This document shows positions 25,960 through 42,356 of a stretch of DNA of 64,000 nt, in pieces (position 1 is the stretch's first letter; the number at the start of each line of letters is the position of its first letter). Under the pieces are notes generated by a model. That model ran no database searches. It worked only from the letters and a program-made list of their open reading frames with translations, and was not told the origin of the DNA. Location of the stretch: NCBI GenBank assembly GCA_012295275.1, contig CM022671.1:29841250-29905249 (forward strand), read 5' to 3'. A program made the translations under genes and the position numbers. This stretch comes from Chrysomallon squamiferum. Taxonomy: Eukaryota; Mollusca; Gastropoda; Neomphalida; Peltospiridae.

Positions 25960-26032
25960 AGCCCAACGTGGGGCTCGAACCCAAGACCCCGAGATTAAGA
26001 GTCTCGTGCTCTACCGACTGAGCTAGCCAGGC
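25960..26032 (-). tRNA. tRNA-Lys(CTT): tRNA-Lys (anticodon CTT), copy 5
   Basis: A 73-nt gene in the second duplication block, with the same U-G acceptor wobble and U discriminator as copies 2 and 3. One extra change (CCCAAG for CCCACG on the plus strand) breaks the outer T-stem pair. A TTTTT run follows downstream. It could be a weakly expressed gene or an early pseudogene. Confidence 0.75.
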
Positions 26033-26135
26033 TTGTATAAGCATGTAATTGAATCCGAATGTAATGAAAACAAGCATTTTTCATTCTCGTGATTAGCTAA
26101 AATTAGATATAATGTAACAAATGCAGTTTTGCTAA

Positions 26136-26236
<101 letters not shown>

Positions 26237-26441
26237 GACACACGCACAAACAGACGGAAAAACGTATTATCGAATTTTTGAATACATATATTTCTAAATA
26301 TGACTGGCCACAAACTATATTTTACAACTCGTATTATTATATAAATATTTTATTTTGTTATCATGCAGTTTACGTATTTTTTTAATATGGCATATATTTT
26401 TATTATCTTACATATCGATACAGATAAACGATTATAAGCCT

Positions 26442-26447
26442 TTTATT
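26442..26447 (-). terminator. Likely poly(A) signal of P450 gene C
   Basis: TTTATT on the plus strand (AATAAA in sense), about 120 nt past the stop codon. Other AATAAA hexamers occur near 26348, so the exact site is uncertain. Confidence 0.35.
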
Positions 26448-26567
26448 TCAACATACTTTAAGTAAGATAATGAATTAAAACGTATTGAATAAAAGTAATT
26501 TTGCTAATCTCAGATATATTTTACATCTAATGACTACGAATACTACAAGCCAAAGGTCATGGAAACT

Positions 26568-27245
26568 TCACTTTCGTGTTTCAAAAATTATTTCGTATGG
26601 AGTGGGTCTACTAAGAAACCCGCCCTCAGCAGCTTTTAAATTTGGCTTCACCCCGTGTGGAAGAGACACCTTGAACCTCCTCATGTAACCAGCCAACAGC
26701 AGGTGCAGTTCGGGTTTGGCTACGGACTCACCCAGACACACCCTGCGTCCTGCCGAGAAGGGCAACCAGCTGTCTGGTTTGGGTGCCATGTCGCCATTTT
26801 CGTCTAGAAATCTTTCTGGTTTGAACTTCTCGACCTCAGTCCACTTGTCAGGGTCATGATGTATCAACCACATATTTAGCAACACCAAAGTTCCTTTTGG
26901 AATATCGTAGTCACCTGTGAGAAATGATAACAAATAATACTAATAATAATCATATAAAGAAAAAAAAAAGAAGAAAAAAAAAGAAATAGAAGTAAAAAGA
27001 GAAAGATTTACAGTGTATTTTATATAAACTGGTAAAAATAAATAATAAAAGAAAATGTCTGTAAGTCTGTCTGTCTGTCTGTATATATGTCTGCTCTCTC
27101 TCTCTTTCTCACCCTCGCTTCTACTACTTGCTTTGGTTCCACGGAATATAAATTTACAAATAAATATATAAATACTACAACTACTACTACTACTTCTACA
27201 CTACTACTACTACTACTACTACTGCTACTACTATAACTACTGCTG

Positions 27246-27287
<42 letters not shown>

Positions 27288-27598
27288 ATAATAATAATAA
27301 TAACATAAATAAATAAATAAAGATCCTGCCTATTTTGGTGTCGCACACGGCGGTGCGCGGAACGCTGAGGGGCGCCACGGAAGACAACCTCATAACCTCA
27401 TGGATGACGGCGTTCGTGTACGTCAGTTTGTTTCGATATTCCATCAGTATGGTGCCGTCATTTGCTTTAACAACAATATCAAACGCATTTAGAATGACCG
27501 TAAAATTCACTACAATTAATGTTATAAAACAGTATTTAATTTTATTAATAATTACACTTCGTAAGCTAGATTTCATTATTGCATTTTATTTATTTCTG

Positions 27599-27659
<61 letters not shown>

Positions 27660-29859
27660 AAACAACAAAAACAATAATAATAACAGCATTAACAACAACA
27701 ACAATAATAATAACTATAACAACAACAGAAACAACAACAACAAAAATATTAATATTAATAATAACAATAACGACGACGACGATATTAATAAAAACAACAA
27801 CAACATCAACAACATGCAAAAGTATGTAAATAATTATAATACTTACGCAAGACTTGGTCAACTTCAGCGTGAACCTTAGACTGGATTTCGGGATACGCAG
27901 CCATATACAACAGAGCCCAGTTTAGTGTGTAACGTGTTGTATCAATGCCAGCTAAAATATAAAAATAAAAGTTATAACTATTTTAAATATTAAAAAAAAA
28001 AAAAAAAAAATTAGTCACAAATTAAAAATACGTAAATAAATTTATTATCTCTTTCATTGTTTCAGATACGTATGATGATGGTATCAAAAGTTATTGAAAT
28101 ATTTTACCTCCAACGATGTCACCAACAGTTTGTCTAACATGTTCGTTTGTTATCTGTGACATCACCTTTTCATCCTCCTCGTCCATAGCTTCTTTCTGAG
28201 CGAGCAAAATACTATCAGTAAAGTCTCTCAAGTTGTCTGAAGAAAATGATATTCTGTTAGTCAAACAGTTACTTAAGAAACGTCAGAGGTAGTAAAAAAA
28301 AAAATATATATATACATACAGGGTGTCCCATAAAATTCCATACATAGGGAAAATAAACGTTTTTATACGAAAAACCATTTTTATTTATATAACATGCTCT
28401 ACATGACTGCCATTATGTTGAAAACACATTTCAGTGTGTGTCCTCCACTGCTGAAGAACATGTTCATGCATAGCTGGAGTTATCCTTGTAATGGCGTTGG
28501 TGATACGTTGCTTGAGATGATTTTTGTTTTGTAACTTTTCCTCATACACCATGGCCTTCAGGTGCCCCCAGAGGTTAAAAACAAGTGGGGTAAGGCCTGG
28601 GGATCTGGGAAGTCATTCCACTGGACCACGCTGACCAATCCACGCACCTGGAAACTGCTGGTCTAACCACTGACGTACGTGAATACCAATACAATGTTAA
28701 AAACCATACGTATGGAAACTTATGGAATTTTTTAAATGAAAAGCTGTTTTCAAAATGGTCTTCTAAGATCTAAACCAGAAATTAAACACATAAAAGGCAA
28801 CTTTGAACAGAATACAGGTGTATATATACAAAAATATAGTGTCCAAAAATATAGAATTTTATCATATCGTGCCACTAGTTAAAGTGATTATACGTATGTA
28901 TATGCCTTTAGTCTCTTTTGTCACACGTACATGATTTGAATTCCTGAAAAATATATATATTTATAAAAAAAAAATATTAAAAAAAAGAAAACGGCCATGA
29001 AATTACCTTCAGAAAATGTTTTTCTATGGTCATCTATGAATACGTCTAACATGGTAAACAGCTCGTCAGACACTTGCCTCAGTCTTCTCATTAGTTTGGT
29101 TGGGAAAAGACGCAATGGCGGAATAATGTCTTCCAAAGGTCCATTTCCAATCAGGCTGAGAAATTCATCAAACAAGTCAAGCATTTTGTTAAACAGTGGA
29201 TCATCTGTAGAGTATCTGAAAGGTAAATTTAGACATATATTGAAACCCTTCTTAACGATTTAAACAATGGTTTATTTTCTTAACGAAACCTTTCAAAACA
29301 TCAGTTTTAAGGCATGGTTTGTATACAGTTAAATTTTTAAAATTTAACACAATGATTTTAACCTGTGATTTGTAAAATTAGCATTTAAAAAATTATTTGG
29401 TATCCGAAGTATTCCTCATTTTCTACACGTATAATTGCATGCAATTTTGTTGCACTACTTTTGTTTTGATTAGACTTGATACTCGATTGATTTCATGTCC
29501 TACTTAATGTTTATAAAATTCAAACTTTACTGATTCTTCTCCTACTTAACGTTTATCAAATTCAAACTTACGTTTCACCGAAGCAGACACCAAACAGAAT
29601 GTTGAAGGCAACAAGAGAATTAAACTTGTGTGGGTTTACGGGTCCTTTCACTTTTTCAATGGCTTCTATAAAGTTCCGAAGTGATTCGGTGAGTTTGTGT
29701 TCCAGATGATCACCAGATATATAACGTCTGTAAATAATTTATTAAACATGTCACTACATTGTACATGAGCAATAAGTCAAGGGATAATTAAAACTGCAGT
29801 AAAATATTTTTATACTTCTAAATATTAATTCGAAATGCCTCGACATTTTATATATATAT

Positions 29860-29930
<71 letters not shown>

Positions 29931-30152
29931 TTGCTGTAAGTTAAAATATCGCGGAGTAATACCTCAGAGCTTTTGATGCCAACTTCCGGTGGAAACGCCA
30001 CGTTGCATGGTAGTCACCAAAAATGATACTTTTACCTCCGTCAGTGAGCTCGACAGCTGAAACGTAAAACATATCTGTTGTTGTGACACATATATATGTA
30101 TGTGTGTGTGCGTGTGTGTATATGTGTGTGTGACTGTGTGTGTGTATATGTC

Positions 30153-30185
<33 letters not shown>

Positions 30186-30218
30186 GTCTGTGTATGTATG
30201 TATGTATGTTTGTATGCA

Positions 30219-30279
<61 letters not shown>

Positions 30280-30604
30280 TTAAAAATAATAAAATAAAAT
30301 AAATCTTTCACTGGAGTAAGTCTGCGGACGTCCAGCGAAGTCTACTTGTTTCTTTAGGAGAACTTCCAGTATGACGTCAGTGTCATTCATCGTCACACAG
30401 CGAATTGGTCCTGTAATAAAATATATTCACTAACTATCTGCAGTCTATTCTAGAATGATAATATTAAAAATTAACTGTTTTAAGAATTAAATAAAGCGCG
30501 ACAAATTCGTGAAACTGGTTGAGAGATTTTTAACTGTGGCATGAGACCACTGACTAAAAATAAAAATAATGCAATTTACAAGCACTGTAACCCAGTTTGC
30601 ATCA

Positions 30605-30636
<32 letters not shown>

Positions 30637-31063
30637 CGAAAAATCAGGATTAATGATTATGATTCAGTAGGTAAATTGGTTATTTTAACTTTTTATCTGA
30701 ATAATCTTTTAATATCTATTTCAAGCACATTTCTAAGTTTGCGAAGTTATTTAAGCATTACAATTGATCGAGACTCGATGATTTTTAACATATTTACAGA
30801 GCATTTTAAACTATCTGTATTTTGTTTTCTTCTTCTTCTTCTTCTTTTTTAAATCATTACTGAGAAAAAAAAATTTGTTATATAAATAAATTTTGAATGT
30901 TATCGTTTTTGATGATGCAAAATCTTAATATGTTATTTCATTTATATTTAATTTTTAATTTCAGATAATAATAAAAAGAAAATCATTGATCAGTGATTAT
31001 GCCCTAAATTAAATCGATGACAATCTGGTTAAAGTGCATCTCAAAAGTATTATAGTAACAAAG

Positions 31064-31095
<32 letters not shown>

Positions 31096-31574
31096 AATAA
31101 AATCAGTCAATTAGGTGCACATAAGGAATCGGACATCTGCTTGATAAATAAATAATTAAACAAATAAATAAATTGTAAAAATAAGATATTTATCCAGGAT
31201 ATTTTATACAAATTCACCGGTATACGTTTTTCCTTTTTAGTTTAAAATATTTAATTTAGTGTATAAATATAAATGTTCTCAGTGCGTATCGATGATCATC
31301 TTTACTTTGTTAAATCTTAATTTGAATGAAAAGTATATATTTTTTATATTATAAAAACATTCTAACCAAGGTAGACGGTTATAACAGATCCATATATCTT
31401 CCTCCATTCCGCTAGTTTCTGGTAGATCGGAATTCCCCTGAAAGCTGAAATAAAATAAAATGAAATGAACTGAGCTGAAATGAAATGAAATAAAATGGAA
31501 TAAAAATAAAAATAAAAATAAAAATAAAAATAAAAATAAAAATAAAAATAAAAATAAAATGAAATGAAATGAAA

Positions 31575-31617
<43 letters not shown>

Positions 31618-31769
31618 AATAAAATAAAATAAAATTAATATTTAAAAAATTTGGTCACTTTTTCTTCAAAAGAATGCATATTTTATCTGTTTTGATTTCT
31701 ATACAAAACGAACATAAAATAAAATATATATTAATAAATTAATAAATAATGAATATGATGATGATCATC

Positions 31770-31817
<48 letters not shown>

Positions 31818-32019
31818 TAAACAACTATCGAAATAAATAATGGATTTATCAAAATTTCTCACATAAGACGTTGCCAAGTAGTGGAAATGCATAAGGCCCA
31901 GGAGGCAGACGGTAACGTTTACGTAGTACGTAATATGCTGTTAAACCGAACACGATCGCCACCAGGAACGTTTTCGTGGTCGTTGACGTGGTAGCTACGT
32001 AATTCTGGATTCCTTCCAT
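26568..32019 (-). CDS. Cytochrome P450, CYP2 clan (CYP1/CYP17-like), gene C
   Basis: Third paralogue, inverted and convergent with gene B, 502 aa. Coding exons in transcript order: 32019-31863, 31444-31367, 30410-30312, 30056-29963, 29727-29572, 29215-29007, 28236-28108, 27951-27847, 27464-27330, 26914-26568. Exon lengths and phases equal those of A and B. AGIDTTR is at 308-314, EVMR at 365-368 and [10 protein letters not shown] at 440-449 with heme ligand Cys447. It lacks the 13-codon first exon: the exon 2 acceptor (32025) is followed after six bases by an ATG, and an upstream exon with a good donor at 32683 looks non-coding. The intron 10 donor is GC, as in gene B. Sequence is clearly more diverged than A versus B, so this is an older duplicate. 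No lesion seen. Confidence 0.92.
27176..27303. repeat. (CTA)n/(AAT)n tract in intron 10 of gene C
   Basis: Imperfect CTA run ending in AAT units, about 25 bp downstream of the GC donor in gene orientation. Confidence 0.9.
27601..27800. repeat. (AAT)n/(AAC)n complex tract in intron 9 of gene C
   Basis: About 200 bp of A-rich trinucleotides. It generates long poly-Asn and poly-Val/Ile open frames in both orientations, which are not genes. Confidence 0.9.
28050..28107. repeat. Single ancestral-like unit of the 40-bp minisatellite
   Basis: Intron 8 of gene C is only 156 bp (27952-28107). In sense it contains one unit: ACCATCATCATACGTATCTG, then AAACAATGAAAGAGATAA. This is the same motif that is amplified in gene A. 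Confidence 0.7.
28319..28731 (-). mobile_element. Truncated mariner-like transposon with a dead transposase C terminus
   Basis: Lies in intron 7 of gene C. The 28319 end starts CAGGGTGTCCCATAAAATTC after TA. The other side holds a related inverted stretch (CATAAGTTTCCATACGTA in reverse) but breaks off before the outermost bases. Between them, on the minus strand, about 100 codons resemble the last part of a Tc1/mariner DDE/D transposase: WIGQRGP, a SPGLTPL stretch, then LWGHLK and a final stop at about 28396. An in-frame TGA replaces the Trp expected after GPVE, and the third catalytic acidic position appears to be Val. The N-terminal two thirds are absent. Confidence 0.75.
29863..29927. repeat. 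(CA)n microsatellite in intron 5 of gene C
   Basis: About 65 bp of uninterrupted CA. Confidence 0.95.
30130..30280. repeat. (TG)/(TA) and (AAT)n repeats in intron 4 of gene C
   Basis: TG and TATATA tracts at 30130-30185, a TATG run to about 30215, then about 60 bp of AAT at 30219-30280. Confidence 0.9.
31500..31617. repeat. (AAAAT)n and (AAAT)n in intron 2 of gene C
   Basis: A pentanucleotide AAAAT run at about 31500-31558 and a tetranucleotide AAAT run at about 31576-31617, separated by GAAAT repeats. Located just after exon 3 on the plus strand, hence inside intron 2 near its acceptor. Confidence 0.9.
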
Positions 32020-32293
32020 TATTCTCTGAAATCACAGATCATCAGTCTGCAGACACCGTGTTTATATAACTTACGTTGGAAATTTAAAAAAAATATATAT
32101 ATAAGATTTACATTCAAGTGGGATGAAAATAGAATTCATATATATTCACGTAGAGGTAATTCAGATTAATGCCAGAAATGTTATTAATCACGTACTTGTA
32201 TTTAGTTAAAACTAGAAAAATGTTGTTTAGCTGAAGATGCATTATTGTAGGCATACACTAAAAAAGAAAGACGCATACTTATTTCATGAAAGC

Positions 32294-32350
<57 letters not shown>

Positions 32351-32682
32351 CAACAACAACAACAACAATAACAGTAATAATAATAATAATCTATAGACGG
32401 CATGAATTTAAATACTTCAATATAAGGCAGATCTCTTCTTCTTTTTATCTTTATTTATTTATTTATTTTTGTTCTACGTGACAAAGACTAACCAATGTTT
32501 AATGAACGATTAATTTAGAGTAACTCTAGTGACAGCTGAGCAGTTAACATAAAAAAAAAAAAAAAGAAACAAAAAAAAGAAACAAAAAAAAGAAAGACAT
32601 TTAAAAAAAAAAAAAACTTCGTTCTTATAAACACATTGGACATAAATGATAAAATTATAAAAAGAACAAAACGTTTGCTTAC

Positions 32683-32790
32683 CCTGTTTGTTGGCTTTTG
32701 CCTGCAACGATATTTCTGAGACGCTTCTTAATGCAACTTTAAAAAAATCGGTTGGGTCTGAATATACAGCGACAAAAACATGTAAAGTAC
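32683..32790 (-). other. Putative non-coding first exon of gene C
   Basis: On the minus strand a CAGG|GTAAGC donor stands at 32683/32682, 660 bp upstream of the exon 2 acceptor. The stretch upstream holds no ATG that stays open into exon 2; an ATG near 32785 meets a stop after 17 codons. It does not resemble exon 1 of genes A and B. The 5' limit is not visible; TATA-like ATATTTAAAT sequences lie at about 32854-32886. Confidence 0.35.
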
Positions 32791-33211
32791 AATACAGCGT
32801 GGAAACACACAGTCGTTGAGAGAAACTCCGGACAAATTGACCAATGAATGAGATTTAAATATTGGCAGTAAGGTTTAAATATAAGAGTACCACTCATGAC
32901 CAGGTTACAGAAAAACACACCGAACGTAACAGTTTGTTTCTGTTGATGAATTATTTATTGTTATTTTTGCTAATGTTGCTTATCTGTACCGGAACTACCA
33001 GTGAAATAAGAGACAAACGAATAAAACAAAGGACAAAATGTTTGATATAGAAGAATAAAAACGTGAACCCTGTATACAAGAAATTAACAACACCACCATC
33101 AACAACAGTAAATAAATAAACACAATACAATTTATCTATAGAAACACCTAAATATATACAACAGTAGTAAATAACAACAAAGACTCTGAGATTTTTTTTT
33201 TGTGAAGTATC

Positions 33212-33217
33212 TTTATT
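33212..33217 (-). terminator. Likely poly(A) signal of QPRT
   Basis: AATAAA in sense (CCAATAAAGATACTTCAC), about 540 nt past the stop codon at 33754. It is the first well-formed hexamer seen after the coding region. Confidence 0.4.
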
Positions 33218-33753
33218 GGTAACGTTTAAATAATAATAATAATTTATATTCAACTTCGAAAACTATCAGAGGTTATAAAACAATTCAGTATTACTTGCTT
33301 CAGCTTAAATTAATAAATTTAAACAATCATATTTCTAACTAACTAAATAAACAATTTCGTTAGGCACAATTTTAGAAATTAAACGATTTTTATAGAAAAT
33401 ATCAGTAGTAAAAAAAAAAAAAAAAAAAAAAAAAGACATCAATAACAAAAAATAAAATAAAAAATCAGAAGAATAAAATAAATAAGTAAGTAAGTAAGTA
33501 AATAAATAAATTAACAGAGTTGGTCTGTGTTGAATGTGTCTAAAACTCCTCAGTCAAAATTCATAAACAGAAAAGAGTACTGGCTTGCAAAGATGACAGA
33601 CATAATTTGAAAAACGTAAATTGCAAGTAGAACGAAAAATGAATAAATATAACTAAATAAACAAGTATAGAGAGTTAATTCTAAGGAAGTCGAAAATCTA
33701 TTTCTGACTTTTTCTCTCTTTTCATTTTCTCTAGTTGTGGACCCGGAATCTCG

Positions 33754-37313
<3,560 letters not shown>

Positions 37314-37343
37314 GACAAGTCGACTCGAGAGTCGGGAAAGCAC

Positions 37344-38760
37344 TGTTAATAAGACACTGTGACGATACTCTGTCAGTTTTTGTTTACTCAGACAATTGTT
37401 CGGAGCGTCTCTGCGTTATTTATTAGAAAGAAAAGGGTTAGTGATATCAGGGTAAATCTTTACGAGTCAGTAGTAGTATTTATACTTCACTACTATCGCG
37501 AACCTAGTGACGTATTATGATACATTGATAGTGTTGTAAACATGTAACGCCGTTGTACGTGGATATTCAATCAAAATATACTTTTGAATTTTCGTTGTAG
37601 CCTAATAAAATTAGTGACTGCATTATTATTATTATTATTATTTTTTTTTTTTTTTTTGTTGTTCCTTTTCTTATTTTACTAATAGAAAACTAGTTCCATA
37701 TAATAGCATAATGTCTAACACAATTTTCTGCCGTACTTTAATTCTTTCAGTTAAAAACTGATGTCATTTCATAATAAAATTACATCAAACCACACCAGTG
37801 AAGCCCCTACCCTTCAAAAAAAAAAAAAAAAAAAAAAAAAATTCATCTCTTTCCCTTGATTGGCTGATCTCTAATATTAATGAATTTCAACTACTATGCT
37901 ATCAGTATAGAAGAATTACATTTTCAATCAAAAAAAATAATAATAATAATAAAAAAATAAAAAAAATTAAAATTATATAAAATGTCAAGAAATATTTAAA
38001 TTAAAGTTATTCAGATTATTTGGTTGTTTTAACCCTTTTCATTAATAATATAAATAAAGGCCAGAGTTGGATTTAAATTTTGGAAAATGTAGATGACATT
38101 TACCTTAGTTACAGAACATATGTCTGTACATCAATTGAATTTGGCTCCTTCGTATCAGCATACCATAATCTTTTATTTATTAAAAAAACAAAACAACAAA
38201 AGAAAAAAACACACACCCCAAAAAAAACAAGCAGTAATAAAAACCAAAAAAAACCAAACCCCAGAAAAAAAGTGCTACATAGTCATGTGCAGCCATTGTC
38301 TGTTTTTCTTTAAGTGTATGCAGCAACAATACCATGAAAAACTCTCATTTAAGTTCACCATGCTTGAACCAGAATCTTCAATACGAGAATCCTGTGCTCT
38401 GTTCACTGAATTAAAGTAAACATTCCTACTAGTTTTAGTTTACAGCAGGCAAAACAACCTTTTTGATAATTGGGTCACATGACACATCACTCTATCATCT
38501 AACAGGCTGCATTACTAATAAACGTTATTTTTGTTTAACTGGTCCATAGAAATGCTTTGTACTGAACCACTACATACATGTTAATAAAATACATCTATTT
38601 CTAAATAAACTTTGAATATTTTAAATCTGGCAGCCAAACCTACACAGTCATGAAATAACATCTACCCTAGGTTAGGTGATTTGTATCTAAATTTTAAAAA
38701 GTCACAAACCACAAAAAACAGTTTAATTAAAAAGGAAAAAAACAAGAAACGCCTATGAGA
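37344..38760. other. QPRT 5' flank and intergenic DNA
   Basis: The first 200 bp upstream of the QPRT ATG are less AT-rich than the rest and probably hold its promoter and 5' UTR, but no TATA or initiator could be picked with confidence. Further out are poly(T) at about 37641-37657, poly(A) runs at 37817-37840, and A-rich low-complexity DNA. Small open frames near 38093-38419 start inside a poly-Lys stretch and are not convincing. Confidence 0.5.
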
Positions 38761-39479
38761 GTTACACATTTATTTTTGGGGCACCCATAATTGCGCAAGG
38801 TATGTATATACACAATTTGTAAGTACAGTGCATTGTCAAAACAGGTAGAGATATACTGAGGAACTAATTCACACAGACAATAAATATAATGTGCTTCTTG
38901 CGGTTGTTAAATTTTATAATATACTATTGTGACCAATTTTGAAAAAAAAATTTAATGCTATTTTCTGTTTTTAATTTGTGTATCATCACACCCAGGTTTT
39001 GACAACAGAAGTAAGTAAAACACTAATTTAACACAAGCTGTTTTGTAGTAAGTAAGAAATTTAAAATGGATAAAACCTATGTCTAGTAGACAGACAGTAC
39101 ATAATACAAATTTTCAACAAGCAACTGTTATTTGCCATTGTCTCTAGATCATTAACAATATTATACATTTGTGTGTACTGTAATTTTTGACAGTATCAAA
39201 AACAAACTTTTAAAAATGTTCTGTAAAAACCCTTTCCACAGACATACAAAAACCAAAAAGATTTAAAAAAAGCATTTTTAGTTTGTTCAGATGTATAAAA
39301 ATCTTGCTAACATATTTCTAACAATCTAATGTAACCATTCTTTGTTAATGTAATGTGCTGTTATACTACTAACATACTTACATAACTGGAATCACAGATA
39401 TCTAATGCAGCCACTGCTGAATTTAACAATAATTTATCATTTCTAATGTCAATGTAATCACTTCTTTTGTCCTAACAAA

Positions 39480-39800
39480 ATCACATTTCTACTGTAATGC
39501 TGCTAACATAATTATATTTCCAGTATAATCATCCTGCTAACAGTTATATTTCCAGTATAATCCTGCTAACATAATTATATTTCCAGTATAATCCTGCTAA
39601 AAGTATTACCCTGACTGTGTCAGTCATATTTCTGATGTAGTCCTAACAAAATGAATAAAAACTTAATCCTATTAACAGAATCATATTTCAACTATAATCC
39701 TACAAACAAAATCGTATTTTGACCATAATCCTATAAACAAAACTAATTTTCTACAATAATCCTGGTAGCAAAATTACCTATTTTAATCCTAACAGATCAT
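39480..39800. repeat. Degenerate minisatellite of about 30 bp
   Basis: Repeated variants of TTTCCAGTATAATCCTGCTA alternating with ACATAATTAT or ACAGAATCAT. The centre (39510-39600) holds nearly identical units; the outer units are diverged and still recognisable by the ATAATCCT core. Confidence 0.8.
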
Positions 39801-41478
39801 ATTTCTACTGTAATAATATAAATGAAATCGCCTTTCTACTCTAATTCCTAAAACTTAACCTTTCTACAATAACCTTAAAAACATAGCAACATTTCTACTA
39901 AAAGAATCATAAATTTTAAATATGTTCAGATGAACATTTTATACAACAACACGGAGTAATTATTAAAAATGAGTTGTTAACTAATCGAATCACAGATATT
40001 AATTTTGTTCCTGTGGCAACTTTGCATATTGCTAAAATAATTGAAATATAATTCAGTTAAAACAAAACATCCCTTTAACATACTCAACTAAAATAATCAA
40101 TTATTGTTGTAATAATACAGTACACTGCATATTACTGAAATAACATTCAGCTAAAACAATTTATCTATTGTGGTAATAATATGTCATATACTGCATATTA
40201 CTAAAATATTTTTAACATTTGACTTAAACCGATAAATCAGTTTTGACTAACAATATATGCTTTATAACACTTAATATATTCAGCTAAAACAAATAAACCT
40301 GTTATGTTTGTTATAATATGCCATATTGCATATTATTAAAATAACTTTTAACATATTTTGCTAAAACAAATGACTTATTATTTGACAAGAATGAGCTACT
40401 TACAAACTAACTTTATTCCAGTGAGCTGAATTGAGATCAATGGACAAGTCCTTATTAATTATTATTATTTACTAATACTGCATTTAATTATTAAAAAACC
40501 ATAATGGAGAATGGTTATTAAACAATAACACATCTCAGTTTTAAACTTTCATCAGTGACTAGTTATTAGCATAATATATGTATATATTATATGTACAATC
40601 TCAGCAATTACTCATTTCAATTGTTAATAGGAAGATTATTCTAAACTCTCCACATGATTTGAATGTTGTTGTTTTTTTTCACAATCTGTATCTGAATTTA
40701 TTTCCATGTATTTTCAGTACAAAGTCAGAAACAGATTTCCTGTGGACACAGATTTTTTGAAAAAAATATTTATCAAGGAAATTAAAAAAAAAAAAATTTT
40801 TAGCATTATGGTTATTTTCTTAAATGCAGTTGTTGAATTTAATCCCTTTCATATGAGTAAATACAAACATCCTTTCTTTTATGATACCAAGCCAGATGAG
40901 AATTTTAAAATACTTCAAGATCCATTATCAGTCAACCTAAAACCTTAGCATTAAATTCATCCACAGTTAACTTATTTACAATGGCAGGTTATTTTTTTTC
41001 TTATTTTTTTTTTCCCAATTATTTGTTTAGCTAAAATGCATACGTACATTTCTACCTTATTTATGTGCCAGTGCAAAGAAAATGAAAGAAAACCATACTA
41101 CTCTATTATATAAAAGCACCACACACTACACTAAATAGTTGCATAGTCACATGTTAATTTACTAAACTGAAAAATCTAACAAGAAACAGAATATGTCTAT
41201 CAACACTCCTTCAAGTAGAAAAAAGAAAAAAGGGTCATCCATAAAGATCATATGCTTGGAAGAGGAAGCTGGTTGAGGTAAGAGATAATTACAAAGAAAA
41301 TTACATGGAGACACATTTTTAATAAAAATAAAACAAATCAAAATCTTTGCAGCTGAAAACTGCACCAATGTTTACTTCTTGGTAGAGTATCACCAATTAA
41401 AAAGAAAGAAAGAAAAAATGGTCTTCTGTTAAATATTTTATATTAAAATGTCTGATGTAAAATGCATGCAGTCTACAT

Positions 41479-41632
41479 TTATGACTGTATTTGATCGAAG
41501 ATCTGTTTGGCAAGGTACATGAAAAAATCCAGATTCTTGTGTGCAGCTATATGTATCAGATCATTTAACTTGGACAGGAGGTAATCCTGGATTTTGAATT
41601 TTACATGTATTTCATGAATGTCCCTTAAAAGT
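41479..41632 (-). other. Exon-like open stretch of unknown identity
   Basis: On the minus strand a pyrimidine-rich acceptor (ACAACTTTTGTAG) is followed by one base and 50 open codons to a TAA. The residues look protein-like (for example LLRDIHEIHVKF and FFMYLAKQIFDQI), without low complexity, and the segment is less AT-rich than its surroundings. I do not recognise the protein, found no partner exon or donor nearby, and its phase does not fit the APPL exons. It could be a last exon of an unrecognised gene, a relic, or chance. Confidence 0.25.
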
Positions 41633-42281
41633 CTACAAAAGTTGTAAAGAATAAAAGAGAAAATTTATCTGTACAAAGAACAATATTGTGAGTAAATTCA
41701 CACAGAAATATTCTTTAAATAGCTATTTTTTTTCCCCAAGATTATTTAATAAAAATGTTTTATTTCATTTTAATATTTATTTATTTACTTATTATTATTT
41801 TTTTCTTTTGGATAAAATATATTTATCAGACTATGACGACATTTTAAACAAATACAGTTCAGGTTACATGAAGTTATTTATAATCTTTAAATTGTCATAT
41901 GTAAACATATATTAACTGTTTGAATGACTAGGTCAATAAAACCAATAATCTTTAAGATATAGAATCAATTTGCTTTTTTTTTACTTTGTTACATAATGTT
42001 TTCATTAAAAAAATACCAAGAAAAAAACCTTCATAAAAACCAGTAAATAATAATAATAATAATAATAATAGTAATAATAATAATAATAATGTTTCAATAT
42101 AACATTTTTTTATATATATTTTTTAAACTTATCTTTATTTGATAATTTATTCATTTAAATAGTTATTGTTTTCATTATATTTGATGGTTTTTTTTTTTTT
42201 CCTATTTCAAATAAAGTTTAGTGTTACATGTGCTGGAAAATGCAGAGAGACTATTTACATAAAATTATTTAGAAAAACAAC

Positions 42282-42319
<38 letters not shown>

Positions 42320-42324
42320 AAATG

Positions 42325-42356
<32 letters not shown>

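Noticed and set aside
27586-27879. Long poly-Asn and poly-Val/Ile open frames
   Set aside because: Products of the AAT/AAC repeat inside intron 9 of gene C.
26568-32019. Gene C as a pseudogene because of its GC donor
   Set aside because: All exons are open, phases match and all catalytic motifs are intact; gene B has the same GC donor.
38093-38419. Plus-strand frame with a C-terminal protein-like stretch, and an opposing minus-strand open stretch
   Set aside because: The plus frame passes through poly-Lys low-complexity sequence. Neither has supporting exons or recognisable domains.
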